Shown in pieces: positions 31,592 to 39,595 of a stretch of DNA of 64,000 bases. Within the stretch, counting starts at the first letter, position 1. Every line of letters starts with the position of its first letter. The notes beneath the pieces were generated by a model that saw only the letters and a list, made by a program, of their open reading frames with translations, searched no databases and was not told the DNA's origin. The stretch comes from CAWFFV01 sp963814985 (lineage in GTDB: Bacteria; Chloroflexota; Ktedonobacteria; Ktedonobacterales; Ktedonobacteraceae). Position numbers and translations under genes: made by a program. Where the stretch lies: assembly GCA_963814985.1 (NCBI GenBank), contig CAWFFV010000025.1, positions 1-64,000 on the forward strand. Direction: 5' to 3'.

Positions 31592-31657
31592 CCAGGATGC
31601 ATATTGTGTGGGGGTTGTCATCCATGGATGACAACCCCCACACAATATGCATCCTGG
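31592..31657. repeat. Perfect 66-bp palindrome (no loop)
   Basis: The two 33-base arms are exact reverse complements with no central base. The core contains TTGTGTGGGGGTTGTCATCC, the same TTGTGTGGG theme as the other palindromic elements, but the shared outer ends and short hairpins are missing. The left side starts CCAGGATGCA. It lies between the enolase gene and the ferredoxin gene, both plus strand. The rest of 31413-31699 shows no gene. Confidence 0.9.
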
Positions 31658-31699
31658 AGATCTATGTAAACGAGTTGTCTATTCCGAGGAGAAAAAGCT

Positions 31700-32062
31700 A
31701 TGGTTGCATTCATCGGCCATTTCACGAGTGCAGATATTGCGCAACAACTCCATGCCTGCATAGGATGTCAGGAATGTTTGCTGGCCTGTCCCACTATTGA
31801 TCAACCTGTTACTATTGGTCACCTGAACTCCCAGACACTCAGCGGCCCAATTACATTGCCAATTGCACGCTTTGCGAGGGCGTGCACCCAATGTGGAGCC
31901 TGTGCCAGTGTCTGCCCGGTTGGTCTGCATCGTGAGGCAATGATGCTCTGGCTCAAGATCAGGTTGCTTCAGGTAACACAGGAATGTGCTCCAGCCCCGC
32001 GAGAAGAAGCCGTTGTGGAGCACCCAAAACAACGACAATTCATCATGCCCTTCAGTTTTTGA
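31700..32062 (+). CDS. Small ferredoxin with two [4Fe-4S] motifs
   Basis: Two cluster motifs, CIGCQECLLACP (residues about 27-38) and CTQCGACASVCPVG (about 62-75), define a dicluster electron carrier. 120 residues with a 45-residue tail of no clear identity. It stands at the left edge of the polyketide cluster and could feed electrons to a monooxygenase, although flavin monooxygenases normally use NAD(P)H, so this is speculative. Its 3' end overlaps the convergent FAD monooxygenase gene by 11 bases. Confidence 0.8.
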   Translation: MVAFIGHFTSADIAQQLHACIGCQECLLACPTIDQPVTIGHLNSQTLSGPITLPIARFARACTQCGACASVCPVGLHREAMMLWLKIRLLQVTQECAPAPREEAVVEHPKQRQFIMPFSF

Positions 32063-33383
32063 CATGAGCGGGCCAGAGACCAAAACCAACGATTGCGGCA
32101 GAGAGGTCACGAATAACAGGCGTACGTATCATCCAGCGTGCTACAAGCGGAAAAGTAAACGGTTTATCCGTACCCGTATTCATCGTTTTAGAAAAGATTT
32201 GATGTTGTAGTACGGCCTGAAGAGCCTGTATGATTCTTGTTGGTAACTCACGCTCACGCTGTATTTTCGCCAAATCACTTACAGACACAACACCATACTT
32301 GAGCTTTCTACTCAGTATATTTGCTGCTACGACAGCATCCTGGATAGCATAGTTGATCCCGACGCCACCGACGGGCGACATAACATGAGCAGCATCACCA
32401 ATGAGCAGCAAGCCCCGACGATACCAGCGGGACAGGCGATTTGACTCAATGGAGAGGACCGAAATTTGCTTCCATTCTTTGAGTTCATGCACACGATCAG
32501 CGAATTCCGGCACGATTTCTGCAACGGATTGACGCAAATATTCTAAACCGGCAGTGCGGATCTCCTGGTAGCCGCCTTTAGGAATGGCATAGCCGATCTG
32601 CCAGAAATCAGAATGGTCGATCACAGCTACCATATGCCCCTTTTTGAAACGACCACCAAGACGATCAATGTCGTCACCACTCTTGAGAGGAAGTCGAAAC
32701 CAGAGGATATCCATAGGCGGTGAAGTCTTAATTGGTTCAAAACCAGCCAGTTTGCGTATACGCGAGAAGCGACCATCAGCGCCGACAGTCAATGAGGCAT
32801 GTAGTTCATACCAACCATCCTGTCCACGATAGCGCACCCCCCCAATGGTTCCATTCTCCTCAATCAGCTCATCTACCTGTGCTCCCATGACGAGACGAAA
32901 TCCAGGGTATCGCTTTGCTTCTTCAGTGATGAACTCAAGAAATCTGGCCTGTAATATGACGGTCACAAAGGGAAATCTTGTCTTCAAATATCTCAGGTTA
33001 GCAACGGTGACCGGCCCTGTAGCAGTCTGCAACGTGAATTCCTCTAGCTTCGAGTGAGGGAGTTGGAGGAGACGACCGGCCAGGTCAATCTCATCCAGAA
33101 TCTCCATCACTGCCGGGTGAATTGTATCACCTCGGAACTCGCGGTCAAAATCCATATGGGCTTCGAGCAGTGTCACGGGAATTCCCTGGCGTGCCAGCAA
33201 GAGTGCCAGCACTGCTCCTGCTGGGCCACCACCAACGATACAACAAGTTGTAGATTTAACATGTTTTACCTCATGGGTAAACGCCGTAGTTTTCGTTTCC
33301 ATAGCATACTCGTTTTCTTTTTGGGTTTCACTGCTCAATAAGCTGCTGTCCTGAAGGGCTAACAGGTACATCCGCACTTCCAT
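32052..33383 (-). CDS. FAD-dependent aromatic monooxygenase (PF01494-type), polyketide tailoring
   Basis: Group A flavoprotein monooxygenase: CCIVGGGPAGAVLALLLARQ (FAD fold), DREFRGDTIHPAVMEIL (conserved RxDxxxP region), LTVGADGRFSRIRKLAG (DG motif) and LLIGDAAHVMSPVGGVGIN (GD motif). 443 residues, intact. Such enzymes hydroxylate phenolic or polyketide substrates with NADPH and O2. A close paralogue is encoded at 35171 on the other strand. It is the last gene of a minus-strand operon with the methyltransferase and SnoaL-like genes. The first ATG (33383) lies 18 bases after the SnoaL stop; METKTT at 33302 is an alternative start. Confidence 0.85.
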   Translation of the reverse strand: MEVRMYLLALQDSSLLSSETQKENEYAMETKTTAFTHEVKHVKSTTCCIVGGGPAGAVLALLLARQGIPVTLLEAHMDFDREFRGDTIHPAVMEILDEIDLAGRLLQLPHSKLEEFTLQTATGPVTVANLRYLKTRFPFVTVILQARFLEFITEEAKRYPGFRLVMGAQVDELIEENGTIGGVRYRGQDGWYELHASLTVGADGRFSRIRKLAGFEPIKTSPPMDILWFRLPLKSGDDIDRLGGRFKKGHMVAVIDHSDFWQIGYAIPKGGYQEIRTAGLEYLRQSVAEIVPEFADRVHELKEWKQISVLSIESNRLSRWYRRGLLLIGDAAHVMSPVGGVGINYAIQDAVVAANILSRKLKYGVVSVSDLAKIQRERELPTRIIQALQAVLQHQIFSKTMNTGTDKPFTFPLVARWMIRTPVIRDLSAAIVGFGLWPAHVKN

Positions 33384-33401
33384 CTGCTCATTGCTATGCT
33401 T

Positions 33402-33839
33402 TTACTGGCCCTCTGGAGTTCTAAGTATTTGTAGCAATGTTGGATGATCAAAGGTCGTACGCACTTCCTGTATCTTGCCGTCTTCGAGAATGCGGAAGTT
33501 GTCTATGCGTGGCAGGGCGAATTTCTTTCCACGTGCTGGGATCTCGCGAAATTCCTTCCGGTGAGTTCCATGCATTGTGCAAAGGCTGGAAACCTTGCCT
33601 CCATCAGCGATCACCACATCAACCGTGAAATGGACATCAAGAGCATCACGAATAGAGTTCGTGAATTGGAGGAAATTTTCTGGTCCATGAATTCCACCAG
33701 GAGGGCCATAGAAGGCAAAATCAGTAGCTAAAAGCTCATCTGCGGTCGCACGATTGCCCTTGCTAAAAATCTCCTCAAAGAAACGCTGAACGATAACTTT
33801 GTTTTTGTCTGTTGACATAGAAGTTACATCTGTTGACAT
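33402..33839 (-). CDS. SnoaL-like polyketide cyclase (NTF2 fold)
   Basis: KVIVQRFFEEIFSKGNRATADELLATDFAFYGP is the usual SnoaL/NTF2 N-terminal helix-strand pattern. Later come GPENFLQFTNSIRDALD, the central His-containing THRKEFREIPARGKK and IDNFRILEDGKIQEV. SnoaL proteins close the last ring of anthracycline-type polyketides; others are simple hydrolases or isomerases. A 21-bp tandem duplication (33808-33828 and 33829-33849) creates two in-frame starts, 33839 and 33818, each reading MSTD. About 145 residues, intact. Confidence 0.8.
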   Translation of the reverse strand: MSTDVTSMSTDKNKVIVQRFFEEIFSKGNRATADELLATDFAFYGPPGGIHGPENFLQFTNSIRDALDVHFTVDVVIADGGKVSSLCTMHGTHRKEFREIPARGKKFALPRIDNFRILEDGKIQEVRTTFDHPTLLQILRTPEGQ

Positions 33840-33849
33840 AGAAGGTACA
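33808..33849. repeat. 21-bp tandem duplication at the start codon of the SnoaL-like gene
   Basis: TCTGTTGACATAGAAGTTAC and TCTGTTGACATAGAAGGTAC (plus one more base each) are adjacent copies with one mismatch. Each carries an ATG on the minus strand. The unit is a multiple of three, so the frame is kept. Confidence 0.9.
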
Positions 33850-33867
33850 CCTTTCTACTTATTCAAA

Positions 33868-34545
33868 CTATCTAGCCTGCTTGTAGTAGCGGGCCGTGTA
33901 GGTCCACCAGGGCAGCCCTACATATCCAGCATCCGTTAAGCCTGTATTAAGAGCCGGCGTCCGGATAGTTCTGGGAAGGCGGAAATCTGGGTCGGAGATC
34001 TGCTCTGTTACTGCCAGAACGCCGCCTGGTCTGAGAACTCGTGCACATTCGCGGATAAACGCAGGTAGGTCCGCAACTTCACCAAGTACAGTCACAAGAA
34101 AGACCATGTCAAAACTCTTTTCAGGAAAAGGCATCTGTTGCCCATTGCCCTGAATGATATCCACATTACTCACTTGATTACTTTGCAAATGCTGACGCAG
34201 CTGAGCAATCATTTCTGGCTGAATTTCGAGACAGGTGAGACGGATATCTTTGTCTTGTGCTGCAACCCGCTGAGCCAGAGGAACAGTGAAGAAGCCAGAC
34301 CCAGGCCCAACCTCCAGTACATGCATACCTGGAGTCACACCTGCGCGATCCAGGATCTGTTCCGGTGTGCCAAAGAGCCTGATACGCAGTGGGGAGTGGA
34401 GCAGATATGCCAGGAAAGGAGGCATGGGTTGTGGGTGAACCCGACGTATAATACGTTGCACGATTTGACTGAGCACAAACAGGCCAATGAGACTCAGGCC
34501 AATGAGTCCGATCCAGCGCAAGAGTCTGACCAGCAAGATTGCCAT
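33868..34545 (-). CDS. Membrane-anchored class I SAM methyltransferase
   Basis: ATG at 34545 with AGGAGG nine bases upstream is clearly the start; a longer in-frame reading from 34632 lacks this support. The N-terminus is one membrane helix (LIGLSLIGLFVLSQIVQRII). The SAM-binding fold follows: HVLEVGPGSGFFTVPLA (motif I), LTCLEIQPEMIAQ, DIIQGNGQQMPF, and a PGGVLAVTEQ strand. About 225 residues, intact. First gene of the minus-strand operon leading into the SnoaL-like and monooxygenase genes, so a polyketide tailoring or quinone methylation role is plausible but not shown. Confidence 0.8.
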   Translation of the reverse strand: MAILLVRLLRWIGLIGLSLIGLFVLSQIVQRIIRRVHPQPMPPFLAYLLHSPLRIRLFGTPEQILDRAGVTPGMHVLEVGPGSGFFTVPLAQRVAAQDKDIRLTCLEIQPEMIAQLRQHLQSNQVSNVDIIQGNGQQMPFPEKSFDMVFLVTVLGEVADLPAFIRECARVLRPGGVLAVTEQISDPDFRLPRTIRTPALNTGLTDAGYVGLPWWTYTARYYKQAR

Positions 34546-34626
34546 TGTTCGTGTTCCTCCTGAAACTCCTCTCCCGTCCCGGAAAGAGTATGCCCTTTTC
34601 CCCTCATTCACTACTAAAGAGTTCCG

Positions 34627-34722
34627 CAACAAGCGAGGAGTTCTGCTAGCAATTGTATGTGGTTCGCGAGTTTGTTATCGATAGGCACCTATCACGATGT
34701 GCAGTGGATTTGCGCCTGTTTG
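34627..34722. repeat. Dispersed ~80-bp repeat (family C), copy 1
   Basis: Contains GCAATTGTATGTGG, TTTGTTATCGATAGGC and TATCACGAT. The reverse complement aligns with 36495-36590, and this copy itself with 45005-45095. One frame of every copy reads NPxxIVIxAYR, but with stops nearby, so it may derive from a coding sequence. Function unknown. Confidence 0.7.
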
Positions 34723-34849
34723 CCTGTATTGTAGAAATACTTTTAAATGACAAAAAGCTCAACAAATTATGTATATTGTTTTTTATAATTTTTTTATGTA
34801 CGCTTGTTATAGTTTTGTAGGGTACAAGTTTGTCTCACAACTTGTGAGA

Positions 34850-35148
34850 CATGAGTCATCCTGGCAGCTCTTCAGGTTTCATGGGTCATCCGAATTTTTC
34901 GAACAAGAGTTCACACACTCTCAAGTGGCTTGAGAAGCGGGATTGTCAGGCGGTCTGCCCTTGACCGGGGGCGGGGTGTCCCCGCAACATTCTTTTTTCC
35001 TCGCGCCGCCGCAGGCGGCGCATAAAAGAAGTAAAAAGGTTTGGGGACACCCCACACCCACAGGAGGGCTGCCGCCCCCTGGACCCCCGCTTTAGTTCGG
35101 GATGACTCATGAAACCTGAGGAGTTATCAAGGTGACTCATGATAGTGG
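34850..35148. repeat. Inverted-repeat element with GC-rich core (family B), copy 1
   Basis: The left end GAGTCATCCTGG...CTCTTCAGGTTTCATGGGTC is an imperfect inverted copy of the right end, which reads ...GATGACTCATGAAACCTGAG...GGTGACTCATG. The TTCAGG part is the same as in the palindrome-core family. The core is different: GGGGTGTCCCC, CGCCGCAGGCGGCGC, GGGGACACCCC and C-rich blocks. No coding sequence is visible. Lies upstream of the second FAD monooxygenase; its right end supplies an in-frame ATG at 35132 that is probably not the start. Confidence 0.75.
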
Positions 35149-35170
35149 AGAAGCGAAAAGAAGACATACT

Positions 35171-36535
35171 ATGACGGTGGATAACACAATGCATCATCCC
35201 GCACAAGAAACCAACACATTGACTCTATCAGATCCGATACAGCAGGCACATCAGACCACATGCTGTATTGTTGGGGCAGGACCAGCAGGGGCAGTTCTGG
35301 CACTGCTTCTAGCGCGTCAGGGAATCTCTGTAACATTGTTGGAGGCGCACAAAGATTTTGATCGTGAATTCCGTGGTGACACGATCCATCCAGCCATCTT
35401 AGCCATTATGCATGAACTTGGTCTGGTAGATCGCCTCCTCCAACTTCCCCACACAAAAGCGTATTATGTCCAGTTTCATACAAGTGCAGGCCAGCTTCCC
35501 TTTGACGACTATCGCCGCTTGAAAACGCGCTACCCCTATATCATGCGGCTTCCACAGACGCAGTTCCTTGAGTTTCTTATGACCGAAGCTCGACAGTATC
35601 CTCACTTTCAGCTTATCATGGGAGCACGAGTGGAGCATCTGATTGAAGAGGATGGAGTGATTTGCGGTGTACGCTATCGTGGAAATAGTGGTATGGTCGA
35701 GGTTCGGGCGGCGCTCACGGTGGGGGCAGATGGTCGCTTCTCCTGGACACGCCGTCTGGCTGGTCTGGAATCTATCAAGCTCTTGCCGCCACTGGATTTT
35801 CTCTGGTTTAATCTGCCTCGTCATCTAGATGATCCTCAAGGGGATGCGGTCGAACTCTACCTCGCTCCAGGTCTTTTTCTCGTCATGCTTGACCGTGGCG
35901 AACATTGGCAGGTGGGTAGCGCAATTGGAAAAGGAACCTATCACCACATTCGCGTTGCTGGTATCGAGACACTACAACAATCTGTTGCGGTATGTGTTCC
36001 ATGGCTTGCTGATCGTGTGAGCACCTTACAGGATTGGAAGCAGGTTTCGCTCCTGTCAATCGAGTCGAGCCGACTACCGCGCTGGTATCGTCCTGGTCTA
36101 CTCCTGATCGGTGATGCAGCCCATGTTATGTCACCGATTGGCTCTGTCGGTATCAATCTTGCCGTTCAGGATGCCGTAGCGGCAGCGAACAGGCTCTATG
36201 TGCCACTCAAAAACAATCAGGTCCAGACCACAGATCTGGCGGCGGTCCAGCAGCGTCGTGAGTGGCGGACGCGAATCATTCAGGCATGGGTAGGCTTTCT
36301 CCAGCAGAAAATTGTTGGTTCGCTCAATGCCCACAGGTCATTTGAGTTGCCGTTTATCGCACGTCTCTTGCTGCGCGTACCAGTTTTGGGGACCTTTGCC
36401 GGCTCGGATGACGGCCCTTGGTGGCTGGCAAGAACATGTACACCACGATTTGCAGAAAGCGAGTACTCCCTCTGCCTTTGGCAGAAAAGATTAGGCAGAA
36501 ATCCACCGTGTATCGTGATAACTGCCTATCGATAA
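35171..36535 (+). CDS. FAD-dependent aromatic monooxygenase, paralogue of 32052-33383; C-terminal frameshift
   Basis: The same motifs as its paralogue appear in the same order: CCIVGAGPAGAVLALLLARQ, DREFRGDTIHPAILAIM, LTVGADGRFSWTRRLAG and LLIGDAAHVMSPIGSVGIN. ATG 35171 (MTVDNTMHHP) is preferred to ATG 35132, which is inside a repeat end. Near 36390, at a GGGG run, similarity to the paralogue moves to another frame (LPARMTALGGWQEHVHHDL, ending at 36494). The open frame instead runs on into a dispersed repeat to 36535, so the last ~45 residues are probably not native. Predicted role: hydroxylation of the aromatic polyketide. Confidence 0.82.
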   Translation: MTVDNTMHHPAQETNTLTLSDPIQQAHQTTCCIVGAGPAGAVLALLLARQGISVTLLEAHKDFDREFRGDTIHPAILAIMHELGLVDRLLQLPHTKAYYVQFHTSAGQLPFDDYRRLKTRYPYIMRLPQTQFLEFLMTEARQYPHFQLIMGARVEHLIEEDGVICGVRYRGNSGMVEVRAALTVGADGRFSWTRRLAGLESIKLLPPLDFLWFNLPRHLDDPQGDAVELYLAPGLFLVMLDRGEHWQVGSAIGKGTYHHIRVAGIETLQQSVAVCVPWLADRVSTLQDWKQVSLLSIESSRLPRWYRPGLLLIGDAAHVMSPIGSVGINLAVQDAVAAANRLYVPLKNNQVQTTDLAAVQQRREWRTRIIQAWVGFLQQKIVGSLNAHRSFELPFIARLLLRVPVLGTFAGSDDGPWWLARTCTPRFAESEYSLCLWQKRLGRNPPCIVITAYR

Positions 36536-36590
36536 CAAACCCACAGACCACATACAATTGCAAACAGAACTCATTGCCAGTACAAAAATT
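36495..36590. repeat. Dispersed ~80-bp repeat (family C), copy 2
   Basis: ATCGTGATAACTGCCTATCG, ATAACAAACCCACAGACC and ACATACAATTGC follow one another. It is the reverse complement of the pattern at 34627-34722 and 45005-45095, and immediately follows the monooxygenase stop in its corrected frame. Confidence 0.7.
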
Positions 36591-36675
36591 CTGGAGCAAA
36601 TGAGTGAGGGGAAATAACCCTGTCACATTTTAAATGAAGTTGTCACAACATTTCTGAAAAGGGAGGACCAGCGTA

Positions 36676-37101
36676 GTGAAACACATTAAATCACAAGATG
36701 TTCCTGTTGATATTGTGCGGGAACCAGGTGCAAAACAGGCCACGATTCGACGGCTCATTGACACTTCTGATGGTGCTGACCGTTTTGTGCTGAGCCTTTT
36801 TGAACTTACGCCAAACGGATCAACTCCACCGCACTATCATGAATGGGAACATGAAATTTTCATCCTTCAGGGCACCATGAACCTGATTCTACCGGCAGAG
36901 AATCGCACTGTTGTTTTGCAAGCGGGTGATGTTGTCTTCATTCCTCGTGGCGAAGCTCATGGTTTTACCACAGGCCCGGAACAGACCTGTCAGTTTCTAG
37001 TTGTTGCGCCCACTGAGCGACCGCCAATACGTAATTTCTTCCTTTCCGACGAATCCTATCAATACCAGCCATCTTCGACAGGCGCTGCCGAGAAGAAGTA
37101 A
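36676..37101 (+). CDS. Cupin-domain protein
   Basis: GTG start with GGAGG about ten bases upstream. Cupin motif 1 is TPPHYHEWEHEIFILQGTM (metal His-His-Glu) and motif 2 is LQAGDVVFIPRGEAHGF (last His). 141 residues, a single small cupin barrel. In aromatic polyketide clusters such proteins act as cyclases or quinone-forming oxygenases, but many cupins are only binding proteins. Placed between a monooxygenase and the methyltransferase in the cluster, same strand. Intact. Confidence 0.82.
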   Translation: MKHIKSQDVPVDIVREPGAKQATIRRLIDTSDGADRFVLSLFELTPNGSTPPHYHEWEHEIFILQGTMNLILPAENRTVVLQAGDVVFIPRGEAHGFTTGPEQTCQFLVVAPTERPPIRNFFLSDESYQYQPSSTGAAEKK

Positions 37102-37277
37102 GAAGTGAGTCCTTTGTCAGAGGAGAGGGAGCACATATTTGTAGTGATCATGTATGCCCTCTATCCTCTGGCAAGATATTACCAGATTGCATGGATTTCA
37201 GATGGCTTGTTTTCCTCTAGCTGTTCGTAGCAACGGAATCTTCTGGATTCATGCTGTAGCTATTGTGTAGGAGAGTG

Positions 37278-38306
37278 ATGATGATGATCAAGCATTCTGA
37301 CAACGAGTCGTTAGATCCATACCTGCGCGTTCCAAATGTTGCACCTCTCCTGGACATCAACTTTGGGTTTGCCAGAGCGCGAGTGCTCGACACAGCGCTA
37401 GAGTTGCGCCTGTTTACTTCCATTGCTGAAGGCGTCAATACAAGTCCGGCTCTGGCGATGGTTGCCAACTGTGATGCTCATGGTATCCAGCGGCTACTCG
37501 ATGCATTGGTAGGGCTTGATCTTCTGCAATGTGAGCACTGTATCTACAGTCTGAGTCCCCTGGCCGCTGCCTATCTGGTAGAGGGACAGCCAACTTATAT
37601 TGGTTCCCATCTCCGCTCGGTGGTAGAGCAATGGGACACGTGGAGTTGCCTTACGCAGGTTGTTCGCAATAGACAACCACTACAAGATCTGGGAGCTCCC
37701 GGATCGCGTGGGCGCTCTCCTGGCATGTTTGCGCACAATTTTCCCATTATCTTTCCCATCGCGTGGAAAATGGCCTGTCAACTTGATCTCCCTGTGCAGG
37801 GTCGCGTACTTGATCTGTTTGCAGGTAGTGGTACATGGGGAATTGCGGTTGCGCTCCGTCATCCGCAGGTAGAAGTGGTAGCCCAGGATGAGTCTGCATT
37901 GCTAGAGGTAGCTCAAGAGAGGGTGCGACACTTCGGTTTGGAGGAACGCTTCACGTTTCGTACGACAGAGGTAGATGAGCCAATGTTGTGTGCTGAGAGT
38001 TTCAACTTGATTCTCGTCAGCCATGTCTGTCGCTTTATGGGAGCACAGAGGAGTCAAGCACTGTTGAGTGAATGTCATCGGCTTTTGAGGCCTGATGGAT
38101 ATCTCCTTCTGGCAGATGTCATGCCTGATGACGAACGTACAGGTCCTTCCGCAGCTCTGGTCATTGGAGTAAGTTTGCTTCTCCATACGTTGGAAGGGGA
38201 TGTTTTTACTGCATCCCAGTACCAAACATGGCTCAAAGCTGCCGGATTTGAACATGTGATAAACGTCAGAGTGGGCCAGGTACCATTGCTCCTGGCTTTG
38301 AGGTAA
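37278..38306 (+). CDS. SAM-dependent O-methyltransferase with winged-helix dimerisation domain
   Basis: The N-terminal part (FGFARARVLDTALELRLFTS, then GIQRLLDALVGLDLLQ and YSLSPLAAAYLV) is the winged-helix dimerisation domain of small-molecule O-methyltransferases. The C-terminal half has GRVLDLFAGSGTWGIAVALR (SAM motif I), VVAQDESALLEVA, FNLILVSHVCRFM and RPDGYLLLADVM. 342 residues. Three ATG codons in a row start at 37278 behind TAGGAG. Five bases before the KS-alpha gene, so likely the head of the core PKS operon. Expected to methylate a phenolic hydroxyl of the polyketide. Confidence 0.83.
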   Translation: MMMIKHSDNESLDPYLRVPNVAPLLDINFGFARARVLDTALELRLFTSIAEGVNTSPALAMVANCDAHGIQRLLDALVGLDLLQCEHCIYSLSPLAAAYLVEGQPTYIGSHLRSVVEQWDTWSCLTQVVRNRQPLQDLGAPGSRGRSPGMFAHNFPIIFPIAWKMACQLDLPVQGRVLDLFAGSGTWGIAVALRHPQVEVVAQDESALLEVAQERVRHFGLEERFTFRTTEVDEPMLCAESFNLILVSHVCRFMGAQRSQALLSECHRLLRPDGYLLLADVMPDDERTGPSAALVIGVSLLLHTLEGDVFTASQYQTWLKAAGFEHVINVRVGQVPLLLALR

Positions 38307-38311
38307 GAAAT

Positions 38312-39595
38312 ATGCGCAGAGTTGTTCTGACAGGGTTGGGGGTGGTCAGTCCGCTGGGTATAGGCAAGGAAAACTTTTGGCGAGGATTGACCTCAGGACG
38401 CAGCGCAACAAAACACATTTCCCAGGTCAAAAGTTGTCGGTTGTTTGAAGGATTTACATTCGATTCCCAGGTCATCGCAGAGGTGGACGAATTTGATCCT
38501 GAGAAGCTGAAATTACCTGGCGAAGTATGTAAATTGGATCGTTTCATCCAGTTTGCTGTTGCCGGCGCTTTACAGGCCGTACAAGACGCTGATCTCAAAA
38601 TAAAAGAATTTGAGCGTGATAGAGTGGGTATTGCCCTCTCTACTGCCATTTGTGGTACACGCCAGATGGAGGAGGAGTTTATTAAAGTGACCGATTACGG
38701 TCACACGAGTATTGACCCAACAAAGGTAGGGCCTGGCCTCTATCTGGCTTCGATGTCCAATACACCGGGTATTCTCCTGGCCGCTATTTTGGGAATGCAA
38801 GGTCCATGTGTGACCCTCTCAACGGGGTGTATCGGGGGCCTCGATGCAATTGGCTATGCTTTTGAAACTATTCGGTATGGCGATGCTGACGTTATGTTGG
38901 CAGGCGCGAGCGAAGCTCCAATTACCCCCATAACGATAGCTTCCTTTGAGATCATTCACTGCCTCTCGCGCAATCATAACCATCGACCAGAGGCCGCATC
39001 CCGACCATTCGATGGACGACGAGACGGCTTTATTCTTGCGGAGGGGTGTGGCATCCTTGTATTGGAAGAACTGGAGCATGCGCGTCAGCGTGGTGCCCAT
39101 ATCTATGCCGAGATCACTGGATTTTCTAATACGTCCAACGCACTTCATATGACCGACTTACTCTCTGACGGGGAGGATCTGGCTCGGGCGATATCCAATG
39201 CTTTAGCACAAAGTGGCATGGCTCCATCAGACATAGACTACGTCAATGCTCATGCCAGTTCGACACCCCAGAATGACAGCTGTGAAACGAGTGCGATCAA
39301 GTTGGCACTTGGAGAACATGCCCATACAATTCCTGTTAATGCGACTAAATCCATGCTGGGTCATGCTCTCTCGTCAGCAAGCGCTCTTGAAGTCATTGTG
39401 TGTGCTCTTAGTCTCGAACACAATTTTGTACATCCGACCATCAATTACGAGGAGCCTGACCCTCTCTGTGACCTTGACTATGTTCCCAATCAAGGGCGTC
39501 GCTGGAAAGGGAATGTCATTCTTACAGATGCCAGTGGGTTTTCGGGACTTCACGCAGCGATGAATCTTAGGGCTGTTCCTGGAGTAGAGCTATGA
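38312..39595 (+). CDS. Type II PKS ketosynthase alpha (KS-alpha, FabF-like)
   Basis: Condenses malonyl-ACP units into a poly-beta-keto chain together with the chain-length factor. The active-site Cys173 (TLSTGCIGGLDAIGYAFE; codon at 38828-38830) is present. So are the two His of the decarboxylation site (NAHASSTPQND and KSMLGHALSSASALE). 427 residues, typical. The TGA overlaps the ATG of the next gene (ATGA at 39592), the coupling seen in type II PKS KS-CLF pairs. A plain fatty-acid FabF is unlikely because the second ketosynthase lacks its Cys and the neighbours are PKS genes. Confidence 0.9.
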   Translation: MRRVVLTGLGVVSPLGIGKENFWRGLTSGRSATKHISQVKSCRLFEGFTFDSQVIAEVDEFDPEKLKLPGEVCKLDRFIQFAVAGALQAVQDADLKIKEFERDRVGIALSTAICGTRQMEEEFIKVTDYGHTSIDPTKVGPGLYLASMSNTPGILLAAILGMQGPCVTLSTGCIGGLDAIGYAFETIRYGDADVMLAGASEAPITPITIASFEIIHCLSRNHNHRPEAASRPFDGRRDGFILAEGCGILVLEELEHARQRGAHIYAEITGFSNTSNALHMTDLLSDGEDLARAISNALAQSGMAPSDIDYVNAHASSTPQNDSCETSAIKLALGEHAHTIPVNATKSMLGHALSSASALEVIVCALSLEHNFVHPTINYEEPDPLCDLDYVPNQGRRWKGNVILTDASGFSGLHAAMNLRAVPGVEL

